DNA of 64,000 nucleotides from positions 36,992,115 through 37,056,114 of the forward strand of contig NC_034411.1 of the NCBI RefSeq assembly GCF_002078875.1. The letters run 5' to 3'. Of this stretch, positions 33,995-47,184 are shown one piece after another. The position numbers and the translations under genes are program-made. Every line of letters starts with the position of its first letter. Within the stretch, counting starts at the first letter, position 1. This DNA is from Numida meleagris. Its lineage: Eukaryota > Chordata > Aves > Galliformes > Numididae. The notes beneath the pieces are model-generated. The model ran no database searches. It was not told the origin of the DNA and saw only the letters and a list, made by a program, of their open reading frames with translations.

Positions 33995-34475
33995 TTACAT
34001 GTGTTGAGGTAAATATAGTTTAGTAGATAAAGCAAAAGTTATGTGCGCAAGGAAAGCAAAACAAGGAATTCATTCACTGCTTCCCATCAATGGCAGATGT
34101 TCATCTTTTTCCAGGAAAGCAGGGCTTATCACCATAATGGTTCCTTGGGAAGACAAACAGCAGAACTTCAAACATCCCCTCTCCTTCTTTACCTCAGCTT
34201 TTATTGCTGAGTACACCACCAGCCGTACTGTGTGAAATATCCCTTCAGCCAACTGGGGTCAGTTGCCCGGCCTGTGTCCCCTTCACAGCTCCTTGTGCAC
34301 CACAGCTCCTCACTGGAAGGGCACCCTAAGAACCAAGGAAGACCTTGACTTTGCACAAGCATTGCTCAGCAACAGACAGTGGTGTGTTGTCAGCACTGAT
34401 TTCATCACAAATCCAGAGCACTGCAGAATTTGAGTGCAGTGAAGAAAACTAACTCTCCCAGCCAAAACCTGTACA
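33995..34475 (-). mobile_element. ERVL-like LTR, minus strand, 3'-truncated
   Basis: On the minus strand it starts TGTACAGGTTTTGGCTGGGA at 34475. It passes through AGTTAGTTTTCTTCACTGC, a GTGCACAAGGAGCTGTGAAG block, GCTCAGCAATAAAAGCTG (TATA-like AATAAAAG at about 34197-34206), TTTGTCTTCCCAAGGAACC and TGAATGAATTCCTTGTTTTG. These agree, in order, with the avian ERVL-type LTR that I remember. The start also resembles the solo LTR at 12214. The last ~100 bp (the CCCATCCCACTGGG region) are missing, so no target duplication can be checked. The 153-codon minus frame at 34310-34771 overlaps this U3 and is not a gene. Confidence 0.72.
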
Positions 34476-37400
34476 AAGAGGCAAACCCCAGCCCCTCTGA
34501 GTTTTCTCCTCATCACATTATCTGGAAAAGAATTAAAGATAAAAAAAAAAACTAAAGAAAAAGAGAGATAAAAAGAATTATGTTTCAATAGTTTGTCCTC
34601 TACACACGTCCTGTACAGCCAGTTCTGCCACAGCACCATGTCATGCAGCTTGGACAGGCAGATGCATAGCATCAGAGCTGACAAGAGCTTTTTATCCAGA
34701 GGGCAGAGCTGTGTGACTGCATTTCCCCATAGAACATCTTTCTCTTCTCTCCCAAATGGCCTCACCAACATAATTCACTGCTTTGCAAGGCAAAATATAC
34801 CCATAACACACAGAAATACCCTGCATTTCTCAAGGCTTTCAGCATTGAATGCTCTATTTTCTTGCTTCTTTACAAAATTGCATTTACAGAAGTGTACCTT
34901 GTACATCCAGCTCTCTGGAGAACATCACAAAAGAGTGAGGGAACTGAATTAATATTGTAAGACTCTTTGGTGGTGCATTCACAAAGCTGCCTGAAAGAAT
35001 TTGGTTGGTGATTAAATTAAATTGGACTGAATTCCAGTAAGCTTTCAACAAAATAAACTTGACCATGAGAAGGTGGGAGTGACCTAAGCGATGACATAAA
35101 GATTGGCTTGGCTGAGAATAGAACAGTTCCACTTCACTTGTTTATAGGCTTTCATAGCAAATGGCACAATGGCCTATGATGTTGCACCTCTATTTGGATA
35201 CTTTGAAATAAATTAAAAGGTCTTCTATATTATTTTCCAAAAAAATGTCCTTATCTTAAATGGTGCAGGTTTGTGCTTACTGCAATTGGAACATCACTGT
35301 TAGAATGACAGTCTTACGTTATAACACCTCAGTTTTATCTAGAGGTTGCCTCTATTGTCTGAAGCATTATAAATAAATCCTATGTATAAAAATCATTAAA
35401 GAGGAAATCCTCTTCCATTACTGACAAAGGGTTTTGAACACATTTACTCATCTGGTAACCATCAAGGACTACATAACTTTCTGTGGCTCAGTCGTTAAAG
35501 TCAGTCTTATGTCTACAGATGATGAAGTGTTACTCAATTCTGCATTAAATATTGATATATCTACAGTCAATCCTCACATTTGCCTTTTAGTCAAGTATGC
35601 TGAGTACGTATTCTAATAGGCAGGAAATTACAAGTTTGAAGTCTATCAGGATTCACTTTGGAATGAATGGCTGAGGTTAAACTTCATAAACTGAAACAAG
35701 GGTACAACAGTGACTCTTAAATTTTAATTAAGTATATGTCTAATATTCAACAGTAAATGTTTTTTTCTCTTGTTAGCAGTTGCCAAAAATCTGTTGCTCT
35801 CTTGCAAACAAAACTGTGAAAACTTCTGTTTAATAAAATACTTAACATATTTTCATTTATCAAATATTGAATCACCTCTTGAATGCTCTCTATATAAGTG
35901 TATTAAACTTTAAATAACTAGCTTTACCAATGGAGCAAAAAATCTAAATCAGTGAAATGCTTATGAGAGGATAACATTGCTCTGTCTCCTTGAGAGTCTC
36001 ATATTCCTGAAGAAATCTTGAATGACCACTCATCAACAGAACTGCTGTGTCTTGCCAATAAATTTGATATTCCAAAGATGTTTCTATTCTCATTCTGCAG
36101 TTGAATTAGCAGAGCAGATTGTAGCGAAGCAGAGAGAAAAAAACATTTTCTTGATAGGGTTCACAAGTGACACATTTCCTTGGTCCTCTAAATTACCTGT
36201 CAAATGAAAGAGCAAGCCTGAAAACTTCTGTAATTATCTAAACTATTAACTCTAACAAAGATTTACATGTCTTTCCTACTGTGCTAAACAAGTGCAGTTT
36301 CAAATCATTAAGCTTAAAGCCTTCTGCGAGATGCAGTTAACAATGTCCCTGAACAAGACAGCTAGTAACAAACCACTCTAATAAAAATTTCAAGCACAGG
36401 CCTAAGGTTGACTTTTAACTATTTCTCTGTGCATAGACTGAACTATGCTGTTCAAGCTCTTTAAAACCAATCGCCCCAGGGACATCAGATTGAATTAATG
36501 CTTTCTCAAAGCCAAAATCTTTCAGAGTGCAGATTTGGTATCAATTTTTTTTCCACAAAAAAAAGTGTGTTATCCTTAATGTGTCTTAAAATTCTGGGTA
36601 ATAAAACAAATTAAAAATAAGTGATTAAAGAAATTTAAAGTGTTAGATATGGAATTAATAGCAACTAAAATTTTTCTGATATCAGAACTGACAGTTATTA
36701 CCTCTTTTGCTTTTGAGTGGGCATGCACTAAATACTTAAAAAATAATTTTTGAAATGTCGTTCCCTTCCAATAACTACCACATGAATACAGTTATTATTT
36801 CTATATCTTTTTAGTGGTTACATCTAGAATTGTAGAGCAGAATACCATTTCTGCTCCATTTTGTGTAACTTTGACACTTTCTCAGACAAAAAAAGACATC
36901 AGTAGTCTTTTTTTATATATATTTTGTTTTTTTGTGGGGTTTTGTTTGTTTGTTCTGGTTTGGTGTTGGTTTTATTTGTTTTATTAAGTACCAAGTGAAT
37001 TACTTATCTTCTGCAACAGAGCCAAAACCTCATATATTGGTGGGAATGCTTAAGAGGACAGAAATCATTTTCTGGTCAGTAAGAGCAAGGATTTATACCA
37101 GAAAAAAAATTTGCTTATTCAGTCTGGGAATTTATGTCATGCAGATGATACCTTGTTAAAATGAGAACACGGAAATGCAGTATTCATGAAGAATACTTCA
37201 TGAAACTTACATGAATAAGTTTTGGTATCAGTAAAGTAAAACTAGGGAAAACTTACTGGTAAATGCTCTAAAACTAATTATTGTAAATTTTGCAATCAAG
37301 TTCAGTATAAACTTTTTATTACTCCATTCAAAACAAATATGGGAGCAACTTCCTTGTTAGTCTATGATTGGCAAACAGTATTATTAACCTACCTATATTA

Positions 37401-39694
37401 ACCACAGCTTTACAGCCAGGGTCATTTCATTAACAGAATGCCAAGAGAAACAGATATTTTCATGAAAGCAATGCTGAAGCTGACTGCCTGCATCAAGATA
37501 TAGATGTAAATTTTGAATTAGAATTTAATTAGCCCTTCTCTGATGCCAAAAATAACAAACATGCCTGATTAAAATTAATGATGATATATTAAGTAAGTGA
37601 AGGTTATCTAATTGCAACTTCATTTTAAACAATGCCTGAATTGCCTAATCAAAATTTTTATGCCTCTTGCCTAAATAGTAATTGCTTATGAATTGCTGCT
37701 TTGCCACTCTGATTGCCTTTCTTAAAGTATAGTAAATTACTGAAGCTTGGAATGCATTGAGCCCACAGCTTATGTAGCTGAGCCTTCTATTTCTATTGAA
37801 GCACACAAGAAAATTATTTGCTATGAAAAATATTGAAGTGTTTTGCAAACCATGACATCTCCATGGTTATTCAAGTAATGCTACTTTTGTTCTCAAATAA
37901 AGGAAATATTTTCAATTAATGACTTCGTGCAAATGTATAAATGTAATCTGCAATGACCTGTTCCATATCAATAAATGCCTTACCTTCTAAGTGTCGTTTT
38001 TGAACATTTTAACTCCCAGAAAACACTGTACAAATACTAATGTAATTTAAAATATATATTTTCAATTAATGTTAACAACCGTTATTATTTACTTCATCAA
38101 TTTCATATCCACTCAATTGCTTTGGTGAGAAATAAGGATATTTTTGATAACATCCAACTCTATATTTCCATTTCATCTGGACGTCAAAGGAAAGAAACTA
38201 GTTTGCTCATACTGGATACACAGATATCGATAGTATATCTCTAAAGAGAGTCACTGTGATGGATCTGTGATTTCTGTATTTGATTTCTTTGCCATTCTTA
38301 TGCTCCCTCCAAAAATGTTAAATGTCTAGATCAGGTTTAAGTAAGTGTAGTCACAAAGGACCATCCTCTAAAGTGTAATTACTAGATGCAGTTTGGACCA
38401 CTTTCTTACTCAAAGACTATGTGTTATTTGTGTTTAACTGTATGAAAAGTGATTCTCGATCCAACAGACAGCTTTCATCCTTTTTATTGAAAAGGAATAA
38501 TGGGAGTGAATTTGGGCAGATAGATGGATCCAATTCACTGCTAACCAGTAGACCAGGCTAGAGTCATTCACAAATTTTGTAGTAAGGTTTCGTTGGAAGC
38601 TTATAGACTTCCAGCTGACTCAGTCCTCTCAGATCAATTGGAGCTGAGACTGGGACTGCAACGTGTAATTCCTTGAATAAAAGTTTAGAACTCTTTTTGA
38701 AAAGTGAACTCTCCGAATTAGAGACTCAATTAGAGTCAGAATTAGAAATTCATGGTTTTATGTTCCTACTTCACTTTCAAAATACTTTCCAGACTCCTAC
38801 AAGGTTAGCAGGAAAAAGAAGTAGACCCAAAGGTGGTACAGATGTTTTGGTAGGGTTCAACATGCAACTGGTTTGTGCTAACCTGAAGATGTGCGATGTA
38901 TATCAAAATGCCAATGAAAAAGCAGAGGAAAATCAGATTTCTGTGCTCTTCTTCATAACAGTTATACCCCACCATAAAAACATGTTGCTCAAAGTCATGT
39001 TCTTACAGGGGAGTGTGTGGCACTATTTTCATTGCATGCATACTTTGTTTTGGGAATTTAAAATCTGTTTGATTTGGCCATCCAATTAGCTGTACTCCGC
39101 TAGAATGAGCAGCTGTTAGTACTACATGGAGAGCGACGATTTGGTTGCTGTTGGTTATTTTAAAATAGTGTTCTTCAGCATGAAATAATCTTACAAAGAT
39201 TATTAATTACGTGAGTCACTTTGAACGAATTGATGGACGTTACCAGTATTCTGTATTTCTAAAGATATTTCTTTTTAAATCTTGTGCTTTGTAGTATAAC
39301 AAAGGAATCCACTTGGAAAATGTATAACACTTTTTTTTTGTGTACACTGTAATAATATAGCTGCATATTAATTAAAATATGCAAGAATGCATAGTTGGTT
39401 ATAAGTAGGAAATTAAGCTAGATTTTGGATTAGAAAAGGAGGCTGATAAATTTAAGCTGTTAAGATGATGAGTATCGCTGGTGGGAATGTATGAATTTAC
39501 GTGTTAATATCTGATATAAAGGATAATGAGGAACAGTTGAAGTCTGTCAATGCAGAAAAATGTGCATGAAGAGTTTATGGAAATTCAAGTTTTAAAAGTT
39601 TACGGATACTTTAAGTTTTGCCAGATTAGAATTTTCTCCCTGACTTGAAACTTGGAAAGTAACATAGAATAATAACAACCACCTTCTAGCTGTC
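34476..39694. other. Unique AT-rich stretch with an enhancer-like block
   Basis: No gene or transposon was recognised. The 138-codon frame at 38673-39089 has no domain, no clean splice borders and ordinary AT-rich codon usage. The segment 37500-37990 is listed separately. Confidence 0.5.
37500..37990. promoter_or_regulatory. ATTA/AATTGC-rich conserved-element candidate
   Basis: The segment is rich in homeodomain cores (TTTAATTAGCCC, AAAATTAATGATG, TCAATTAATGAC). It holds four AATTGC words within about 90 bp, at 37610, 37639, 37680 and 37691, several next to TGCC. It contains no recognised repeat and has the complex, non-repetitive AT-rich texture of deeply conserved vertebrate non-coding elements. 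This is inference from texture; no alignment was possible. Confidence 0.3.
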
Positions 39695-39835
39695 ATGTTG
39701 CACATATCTGAAGTGGCTTTAGAGAAAGAAATTGAGATTCAGAGAACTAAAGTGACTCAAGGTAGCACTCTAATGGCACCCCCTGGATACTGGTTACATT
39801 GCCTGAATCCCAAGCCCTGGTCCCCTCTCTGGAAG
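39695..39835 (+). mobile_element. Probable MIR-like SINE relic
   Basis: The blocks GAAATTGAGATTCAGAGAAC, TAAAGTGACTCAAGGTAGCA, and later CCTGAATCCCAAGCCCTGGT occur in the order and spacing of the MIR blocks AAACTGAGGCTCAGAGAGG, TAAGTGACTTGCCCAAGGTC and the terminal CCCAGGTCTGACTCCAAAGC. It is more diverged than the copy at 25165, so confidence is lower. Confidence 0.5.
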
Positions 39836-40845
39836 AAGCTGATCTACGCAATACACAGGCAGTAAACACTACATTCTCAAACAATCTGAATGGCTTCCTA
39901 AGGATGCCTGGGCTTTGGAGAAAATCCGGTTATATGACACGTTAGCTTCACAGGATCCCTAGCATTTCAAGTGCAACTAAAGGAACTGTGTGACTTCATG
40001 AGTTTTACTCGGAGATTTTAGGAGGGATGAAAAAAAGAAGGCTAAAGCATCAACTCACAGTGAGCGGGACCAAATACACTTTTCAATGAAAGTACTGCAT
40101 GATCGGATTTGTGGGTTTTTTTTTCATTGTATTTGTTCTTGCCCTTTATGCCACACTCTAAATTCTCCAGAGCTTAAACTCTATGTGTGCTAATTAGCCT
40201 GAAAAAGTGAGAGCACACATTTAATTACTGTTTGCTGTAGGTCTTCTCTCATTTGGTGGTTTCCTTGGTATTATTCAGAAATAAGAGGTCAGACAATAAA
40301 CTTGGCAAAGACAAAATAAAAGCAGCTTACCACTGCTGCACAGCTGTCTATCTCTGCTGGCTACAACCTTGTCCTAACCTTTTTCAACACCGACAGAATA
40401 TGCATTACATTGCTGGCAATGCCAGCATTTGTCACTGCTTCTGCTTCTAGGGTTCATTCTCTGTACCAAACAGAGTCTGATAGTCTTCTTCTCTTAGTTT
40501 TAGCTCATGTGTTTGTATGTGAAGCCTGGTGTATGGCACTTGTAACGTGTGCATGACCACATGTACTGTCTTCACATACTTAGTTATATAAAAGAGTAGC
40601 AGAAAACAATTAAAATTATGTATGTGAAACACATAGATCCCAAGCAAGAAGATAAGCATACAAAAAGAATAAGGCTGTAAAGTCAACTCCACTCCAAAAT
40701 GCCTATCCTAAATCAGTTGTGACTAAATATGTTGCTTTAAAGATTTACCAAAAGGGTAGCAATAGAGCCATAATAAGCATATGGGTGATTTTATTTTGTT
40801 TCTTTGTTTTGTTCTGTCTTGTTTGCATTTAACTTTGGAACTCTC

Positions 40846-40898
40846 AATAAAAAAAAAAGAAAAAAGAAAAAAAGAAAAAAAAACAACAAAAACAACAA
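40846..40898 (+). repeat. A-rich low-complexity tract
   Basis: Long A runs are broken by single G or C bases (AAAAAAGAAAAAAAG, then AACAACAAAAACAAC). An AATAAA at its left edge runs directly into the A tract without the usual spacer, so a processed-transcript tail is not supported. Confidence 0.88.
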
Positions 40899-43314
40899 GG
40901 CAATTTTCATTCCATGGTGGCTTAGTTACTTACATACTAGAGACTTACATACTCCATGAGAACCTCATGGAGCCAAGATGTGGCTGTTCTTTATGGAGCA
41001 CAATCCCTACACATAGTGCTCAAACAGCTGTTCTCATAACACTTTTGCACAAACAGATTTTCTCGTAACACTTTCTTCCTTTTTCCAAGTATATCTACTG
41101 GATATACTGAAAACATAGATGCAGCAACTGATGTTGTCAAGGGGACTTATTGCCAACAGCTATTGACCATCATACAGAGGGAATCACAGCTCTTGCTTTA
41201 GGAGTTGTTTTGGAAACACTGAGGGAAGAAAAAGGACTACCCAAGATATGGCTTTGGAATGAAGACCAGAAGCAATACACCACACAAAGGAGTTCCTGAA
41301 GGCTATAACTGTACTGCCATTGGTATTCAAGATAGCTAATATTGTGTCTTACATTATGACAAGAAAAGGGATCCAGGGTCAGAATGGCTCCTAAGACACC
41401 TGGGTGAAACTTACCCTTCAATTCCATTTCTAGGGTTTAGACCCACCTGTGAAGATCTACCGGAAACTACCTATGGAAAATAACAGATTTCTACCATTTC
41501 TCTATATCATTTCTACATTCTAGTGTAACGCTAAAAGGCAAGTATTTCTGCAATAAAAAGCCAATGAAAACAGCAGTACCCTCTGATATTAAAAATAAAA
41601 ATCAATAATTTACATAGCATCTTCTGGGAAATGTTGTGTTTGTATACTGTTTCCCCTGTGTTTGCACTCACATTGTTTATTTTCCTGGTTAGCTGCTATT
41701 ACATAGCTGATCTATTTGCTTGTTTTCATGCAAGATAAGGAATAATAAATTGTAAACAACAAAAAAAGAACAAGTACAAAAGGTAGAGCAGCTGATATCA
41801 ATTTACAACACATTTTATACACAACTATCAGGAATAGTTAAACTTTGGAGATATGAAACAAGATTTGCATCTCTTGCCAGGCACAATCATATACACAGGC
41901 ACTGTAGACTTCTCTGGCTGTTCTCGGAAATAAATGATCCCATAGAGAAAAAAACATAACCACCTGATTGGAGGGATTCATGCATGATTCAGGTGATCTA
42001 AAAAAATTCATTGCACAGTCAAACCATTTAGACTGTCAGTCTTTATTTACATGATAGTTTGTTTTACAGTGCCCCATCACCCAAATGCAGTGGGTCTCCC
42101 CAGAGCAAGCAGAGCACGCACACTCAGCCCTTCAAGAAGGTACAGCAGAGGTGCCAGATAAAAAACAAATTCTCTCCTGGAAGAGATACCCTTGGCAGAT
42201 GGCAGGGCAATCACATCAACGCACATATCACTAGATCACACTGCCCTCCAGTGATTTCAGTGGTATTAAAATATTTTCTAACTTTTAACACTGAGGTGAA
42301 AAAGTTACTTAAGCAACAAGTGAGAGGATGATATTGTTTGCAATTAAAACACATGGACCTATATCAGACACAGTCCATACAAAAGTAAAGTTTTGCAAGC
42401 TGTAAGAAAAGGACGTTGATGAAGGAAACTGCCAGCAAAATTTAAGCTATGCCATGTGTTCCTTAGCACATCCTTTCTGGAGCCCTCCACTGACACTCAC
42501 TACTTTGTTCAGAAAGTCCCTGGAGAAGGAGGGGTGAGAAAGAGAGGAAAATGAGGAAATGAGATTAGGAGTGGGAAAATGGCAACAAGAACTTTAATTT
42601 CCTTTTTCTAATGGGGGAAGCGAAGAATTTGGGACAGATTCCACACCTATCAAGGCCAATGATGAAGTGATCATTAATTTTAATGAGAACATGATTTTTT
42701 TGCTTTGATTTTATTGTTTCTTATTTTCTAACTTCATTTTGTGGCTGGCTAAAATGTTCGGGTTTAGTTTCAGGTGTTGATAATAGCTTCCACACTACTA
42801 ATTTACTCTAGAGAAATCCCTTTCAATCCTGCATTCTTTTAAGATTCAAGCTGACTCAAACTGACTGCACATAACCTGAAAGCAAAATCCACTCTCAGAG
42901 GTCAAAACACAGTATATCAGAATGACAAATTCCTTCTGTTTTCAAACTGGATAATTAAGCTCAAAAAAAAAACATTTTAAGAGTAACTTAGGACAAGTAT
43001 AGCAATTGCTATCTTTCATTAACTCTTTGGTACAGGAATAGCTCAGAGATTAATGGTAATGGTTTTCTGCTTGGCCTGAATTCAGAGGGATGAACATTAT
43101 GATTAACTAAATCATATCTTGTAAGATGAAAGAGAAGTCAGTAGTTCTGTAGAAAAAAAAAAAACGAACTTGATGAACAAATTAAAACTGGTTGAAGAGT
43201 GGAAGCAAGGAGTTTTTCTGACAGCCAGACAAATAAAAAAATGTTAATTATTTCACTGTTAATATAAAAGCAGCCTTTTCTTTAGTCCTTTAGGTATTTT
43301 TCTTAGAGGCGTAT

Positions 43315-43370
43315 GGATAGACAGCTAGAGGGACAGACAGAGAAATAGAAATATAGAGAGATGAAAGATA
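43315..43370 (+). repeat. Imperfect GATA/GACA-like tract
   Basis: GGATAGACAGCTAGAGGGAC is followed by AGACAGAGAAATAGAAATAT and AGAGAGATGAAAGATA: degenerate GATA, GACA and GAGA words that look like a decayed tetranucleotide microsatellite. Confidence 0.6.
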
Positions 43371-46300
43371 TTTTGATGCAGCTGTTGGGAATCAGTTATG
43401 AGAAGTTAAAGGTACTTAGACAAGTTGTTTTGAAGGATCTGCTTGGTTTACCAAGCTCACAGTGCTACTCCTTATTCTGTTTTGTTTGGTTTGTTGTTTT
43501 GCACTAATGGCATAAACAAAGGCTTTTTTTAGCTTCAATTCTGAGAGAAATCAGCTTTAAGTGAGTCTACTCTTGCTGTAGTCTACATACATACTTACAG
43601 ATCTGATTTGAACGAGTCATCCTTAAATCCAGTGACCAATTTCAACAAAACTTCAAAAATTGTTCTGAAAATAGGTGAATGCATGGAGATAGAGACACTA
43701 CTAGTACTCTGACAAAAAGGCTCTGTCTTTACCTCACACTTACTAGACATCAAACACTGCACTGTGCCTCAGGGCATAAAACCTTGGCAAGACAGGCTTC
43801 TGTTATTTCAGGGCTTATAGAGTTACTTTCTTCGCTATTATGCAGGAACATTGGGTTTGAAATGAAAAATTCAATCCTGAGTCTTTCCAAGATGGCACAA
43901 GTTAAACTAATGAACAGTTCAACTTACTTTCATCATTCATTCCTTATATATAAACCACTGCTGACACACAGGCAAAGAACCCTCTGAATGCCAGACAATG
44001 AAAACCCCTTCGTGCTGCAAAGGAACTATCAGAGCTGTGTCCTGAGTGCTAACTGGTTTTGACATTTCTTCTGACAAGCACTCTGCTTTTGCAACAGACA
44101 GTTTACCTTGTGCATTGGAAAAAAAAGAGAAAGCATAGAATTATCAGAATATAGCTTGTCTTTTTTTGTTTTTCATTTTATTATTCAGATGGTCAAACTT
44201 TCATCAGGATTTTCATGTGTTCATATGATATCATAAGTACAGCATATAGAGAGTAAATCTGAAAGAGGATGCAATAGAAATATGACGGAGTAGCAGATTT
44301 ACTTAAAGATTTGCCTTACAAGAACATTAATTTCTCTCACATATAGGGAAACAGACATACAGCTAGGGTCTTCTCTTGCTTATTCTGGCTTTCTTCAGGA
44401 ATCTCTGACTTCAGTGTATTTCCTCCTTGTATTGGAGACTGAGAAAGAAATCCAGCAGCAAGTTTTCTGGCTTTGTTTGACTAGTCAGGCTTCCTTTGGA
44501 AGAAAATTGAAGTACTATCACCAGTGTCATGGGAGGACGTTTGTGTACAGTGGCAGAACAGGTCTGTAAGTAATTCTGTATCTGTTCTCATTTTGACCTA
44601 CAAGATTGTTTGTTTTCTTAAATAAGGTCTTAGATTTTTCAAAAAAAATTTCAGCAAAGAAAATCCCAGGGATTGATAGAAAACTTTTAACACATGCACT
44701 CCTGGAGCAGCTCTAGTTACAGCTGAGTCACTGATACTGAATGTGCCCTTCAAGCAAAGTGCGGCAGCTCTTCCAGGGAACAGCAACTGCTGTTTCACTC
44801 TCCTGTGAAGAAAGGCAGCAAAAAGTGAAACAGCCCAAATTCTGCAATCCAGAAACAAATGAAGTGGGAAAACAAATCTGCTTGATGAAGACAAGGAATA
44901 CTGGCAACTGTAAGTGAGTCATAAGTGGAAAGGAGAAAGCGAGGAATAAACAATTCAAATAACATAGACAATGAAAAGAAAGAGGGAAATTTACCAAATA
45001 AAAATAATAAAATATTAGGGACAAAAAGAAGCAGAGTGAGGGACTAGTAAACAAGCAATAACGTCAGATACGGACAGCCAACTGTGTCTTCTGTTCTGAT
45101 CTGACACCTAAAAGCTTTTCAGGAAAGTATTCAACATTCTATTATGAAAGAATCCAGTAGTTCCTCTAAAAACTATCTGTCAAAGAGGAACATTCCTGTA
45201 CAAGTTGTCATGCATGAGAGGAGTCTCACAAAAGCCCTGGAATTTCCATTACTCAAAGTGAAATATATAGAACATTTTGTTTAATTCTTGCAAGACTTGG
45301 CATGTACTAGAAAGGAGAGGGTTGAAAACAGGAAGATAGAAGAGTTTGTGTTAACAACCTAACATCTGACTCCTGCAGTTTCTTTAAATCATAATATTTG
45401 TTTTAAACTTCTTTTCATCAATGACTTCTAATTAAAACTTCACAATACCACATCAGTATTAAAGTTGAATAAACTGACTCTCAATAGATTCCATTGTACT
45501 TATATTAAGAAGTACCACAATCCATGGATGATTTTACTGGAACTACTAAACCGCTGAGAGTTGTGAAATATCATGCTCTAAGAATAACACTAGTAAAATC
45601 TTGATTGAAATGGCTTGGGAAAGGCATATTGCTGGGAAAAGGAATCTAGGCTTAACTTCCATTTCCTTATCACAAACACTAGGTAATGTGCTCTACATTT
45701 AGTTCATCACTGCAAATATTCTTTCTAAATTCATCTTGTCTGAAGTTCATCTGTTTGGTCATTTGGGACACTACCAGTGCAAACAAAAAAAAAACGTTCT
45801 TCTGTTTTGCACTTTAGTCTGATCACTCTACTTGTTTAATAAATTGTACTTAAAAAACTAGGATGTCTGCTTAACAAAAGATTGTTGAGATGTGTGTTGT
45901 AAACAATTTTTGCTTCCTTTCAGAAACTTTGCCACCATATATATTTCATTCCACTTCCCTTCTACTCCAGTGGGTGCAGAAAGCTTGGAAATTGTTTTCA
46001 CTCAATTATCACACAGTGTGACTACATGAAAAATCCTATTACCATCAAAGGATATCAGATTTCAGCACGGAAAGTGCAGAAAAAGTATTAAGACGTTGAA
46101 GAGACAGAAAGTTCATAAGGGTAGGTGGCCCTATCCCTTCATCTAACTCCATATAAATTTATTGTACTTCACATTCTCTCTGAAGCCCATGTAAAACTTT
46201 TTATTTTTCAGACGTTACTAAGACTCATGCTAGCTATCTAAGCTTTTGTTCAGTTCAATAAATACGGTTCCCCTACAAATAAATATAAAATGAAGTGCTG

Positions 46301-46491
46301 GCAGGTAATTTTATAAATTGTCTTTAGAAAACAAATGACAAGTTAACATGTTGGTGAACGTTTGTGTTTTGTCTTACTAAGAGATGCTGTGACTGCCACC
46401 GCAAACATGAACTGTCTTAACTTCTATAACTTGAACTTGAACTTAAATTCTTATAACTTGAACTGTTGTAACTTCTTTTTTTTTTTAACAG

Positions 46492-46694
46492 CAGGGAGCC
46501 TTTCAGTGCAGGCAGCAGACAAGAAAGACCCTCCCAGAATTCAAACAGCTGCACCCAATGGAACAGAGGACCAGACAGAATCTGTAGTAATTGCAAGACC
46601 ACGTTCTGCTGATTCACAACATTCCCAACTTGAAACTTCCGTCAACTTTCAGAACTTTACTCAAACTCAGTCTCTGCAGATATAGGAACTTTTT
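46492..46694 (+). other. Candidate exon with tandem acceptor and strong donor
   Basis: A long T tract ends in TTTAACAGCAG, a NAGNAG tandem acceptor (AG at 46490-46491 and 46493-46494). A donor TTTTTGTAAGTT has GT at 46695-46696. The 203 bp between are less AT-rich than the surroundings. The best frame (starting CAGGGAGCC with the first two bases completing a codon) gives about 63 residues rich in Gln, Ser, Thr, Asp and Arg, then TAG at 46683-46685. It could be a terminal coding exon, an lncRNA exon or chance. The peptide is hydrophilic and matches nothing I recognise. The upstream 46420-46480 region is an imperfect AACTTGAACTT repeat, not coding. Confidence 0.25.
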
Positions 46695-47184
46695 GTAAGT
46701 TCTGGCAGAAAAAAAAAAAAATTGAAAGTATCTCAAAATCTTCTGCAGCTGAATAGTATTTAAGATCATTCTCTTTGTGCCTTAGACCTTAGCACTTCAC
46801 AGTTTTTTTGAATCTTGAATCTCCTCTTTCTGATTCTGAGCACAGTTTCATGTTAGTAGAAACAGCTCCTTTAGAGACCCCAGGGTAGGCTGCATTACTC
46901 ATCCGAAAACAGAGTTAAAAACTAACACAGCTGGACATTAATGTGTTTCATGGTTGCTCTGTGCTTCTAGCCCATTCTATGCCACTGTGAATATATTCTC
47001 AACTTTTCTATACAAAGTAGGGCTTAATACTAAAATAGACCATAATACTATCTAAAGTAGTAAGTGTTTTATTGCCAGAAAAGCCAGAAAAAATGTTAAG
47101 CAGTGAATTATTTCAGCTACAAGAAAATCCTATCTATTACTGTATAGCCCCTAAGCACCGCTAAAGATGTAACCTAGAATTAGA

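Larger units (their letters stand above)
39836..47184. other. Long unique stretch with simple repeats and one candidate exon
   Basis: No known gene or transposon was recognised. An A-rich tract lies at 40846-40898 and an imperfect GATA/GACA tract at about 43315-43370. A C/G-richer block at 42060-42260 could be an unclassified old repeat. The splice-flanked segment at 46492-46694 is listed separately. Confidence 0.5.

Noticed and set aside
34310..34771. 153-codon minus-strand frame
   Set aside because: Half of it lies in the U3 part of the ERVL-like LTR; the rest runs through a T-rich tract.
38673..39089. 138-codon open frame
   Set aside because: No recognisable domain or splice borders; length is expected by chance in a 64-kb six-frame scan.
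40846..40898. AATAAA plus A tract as the end of a processed pseudogene
   Set aside because: The signal runs straight into the A tract without spacer and no gene body lies upstream.
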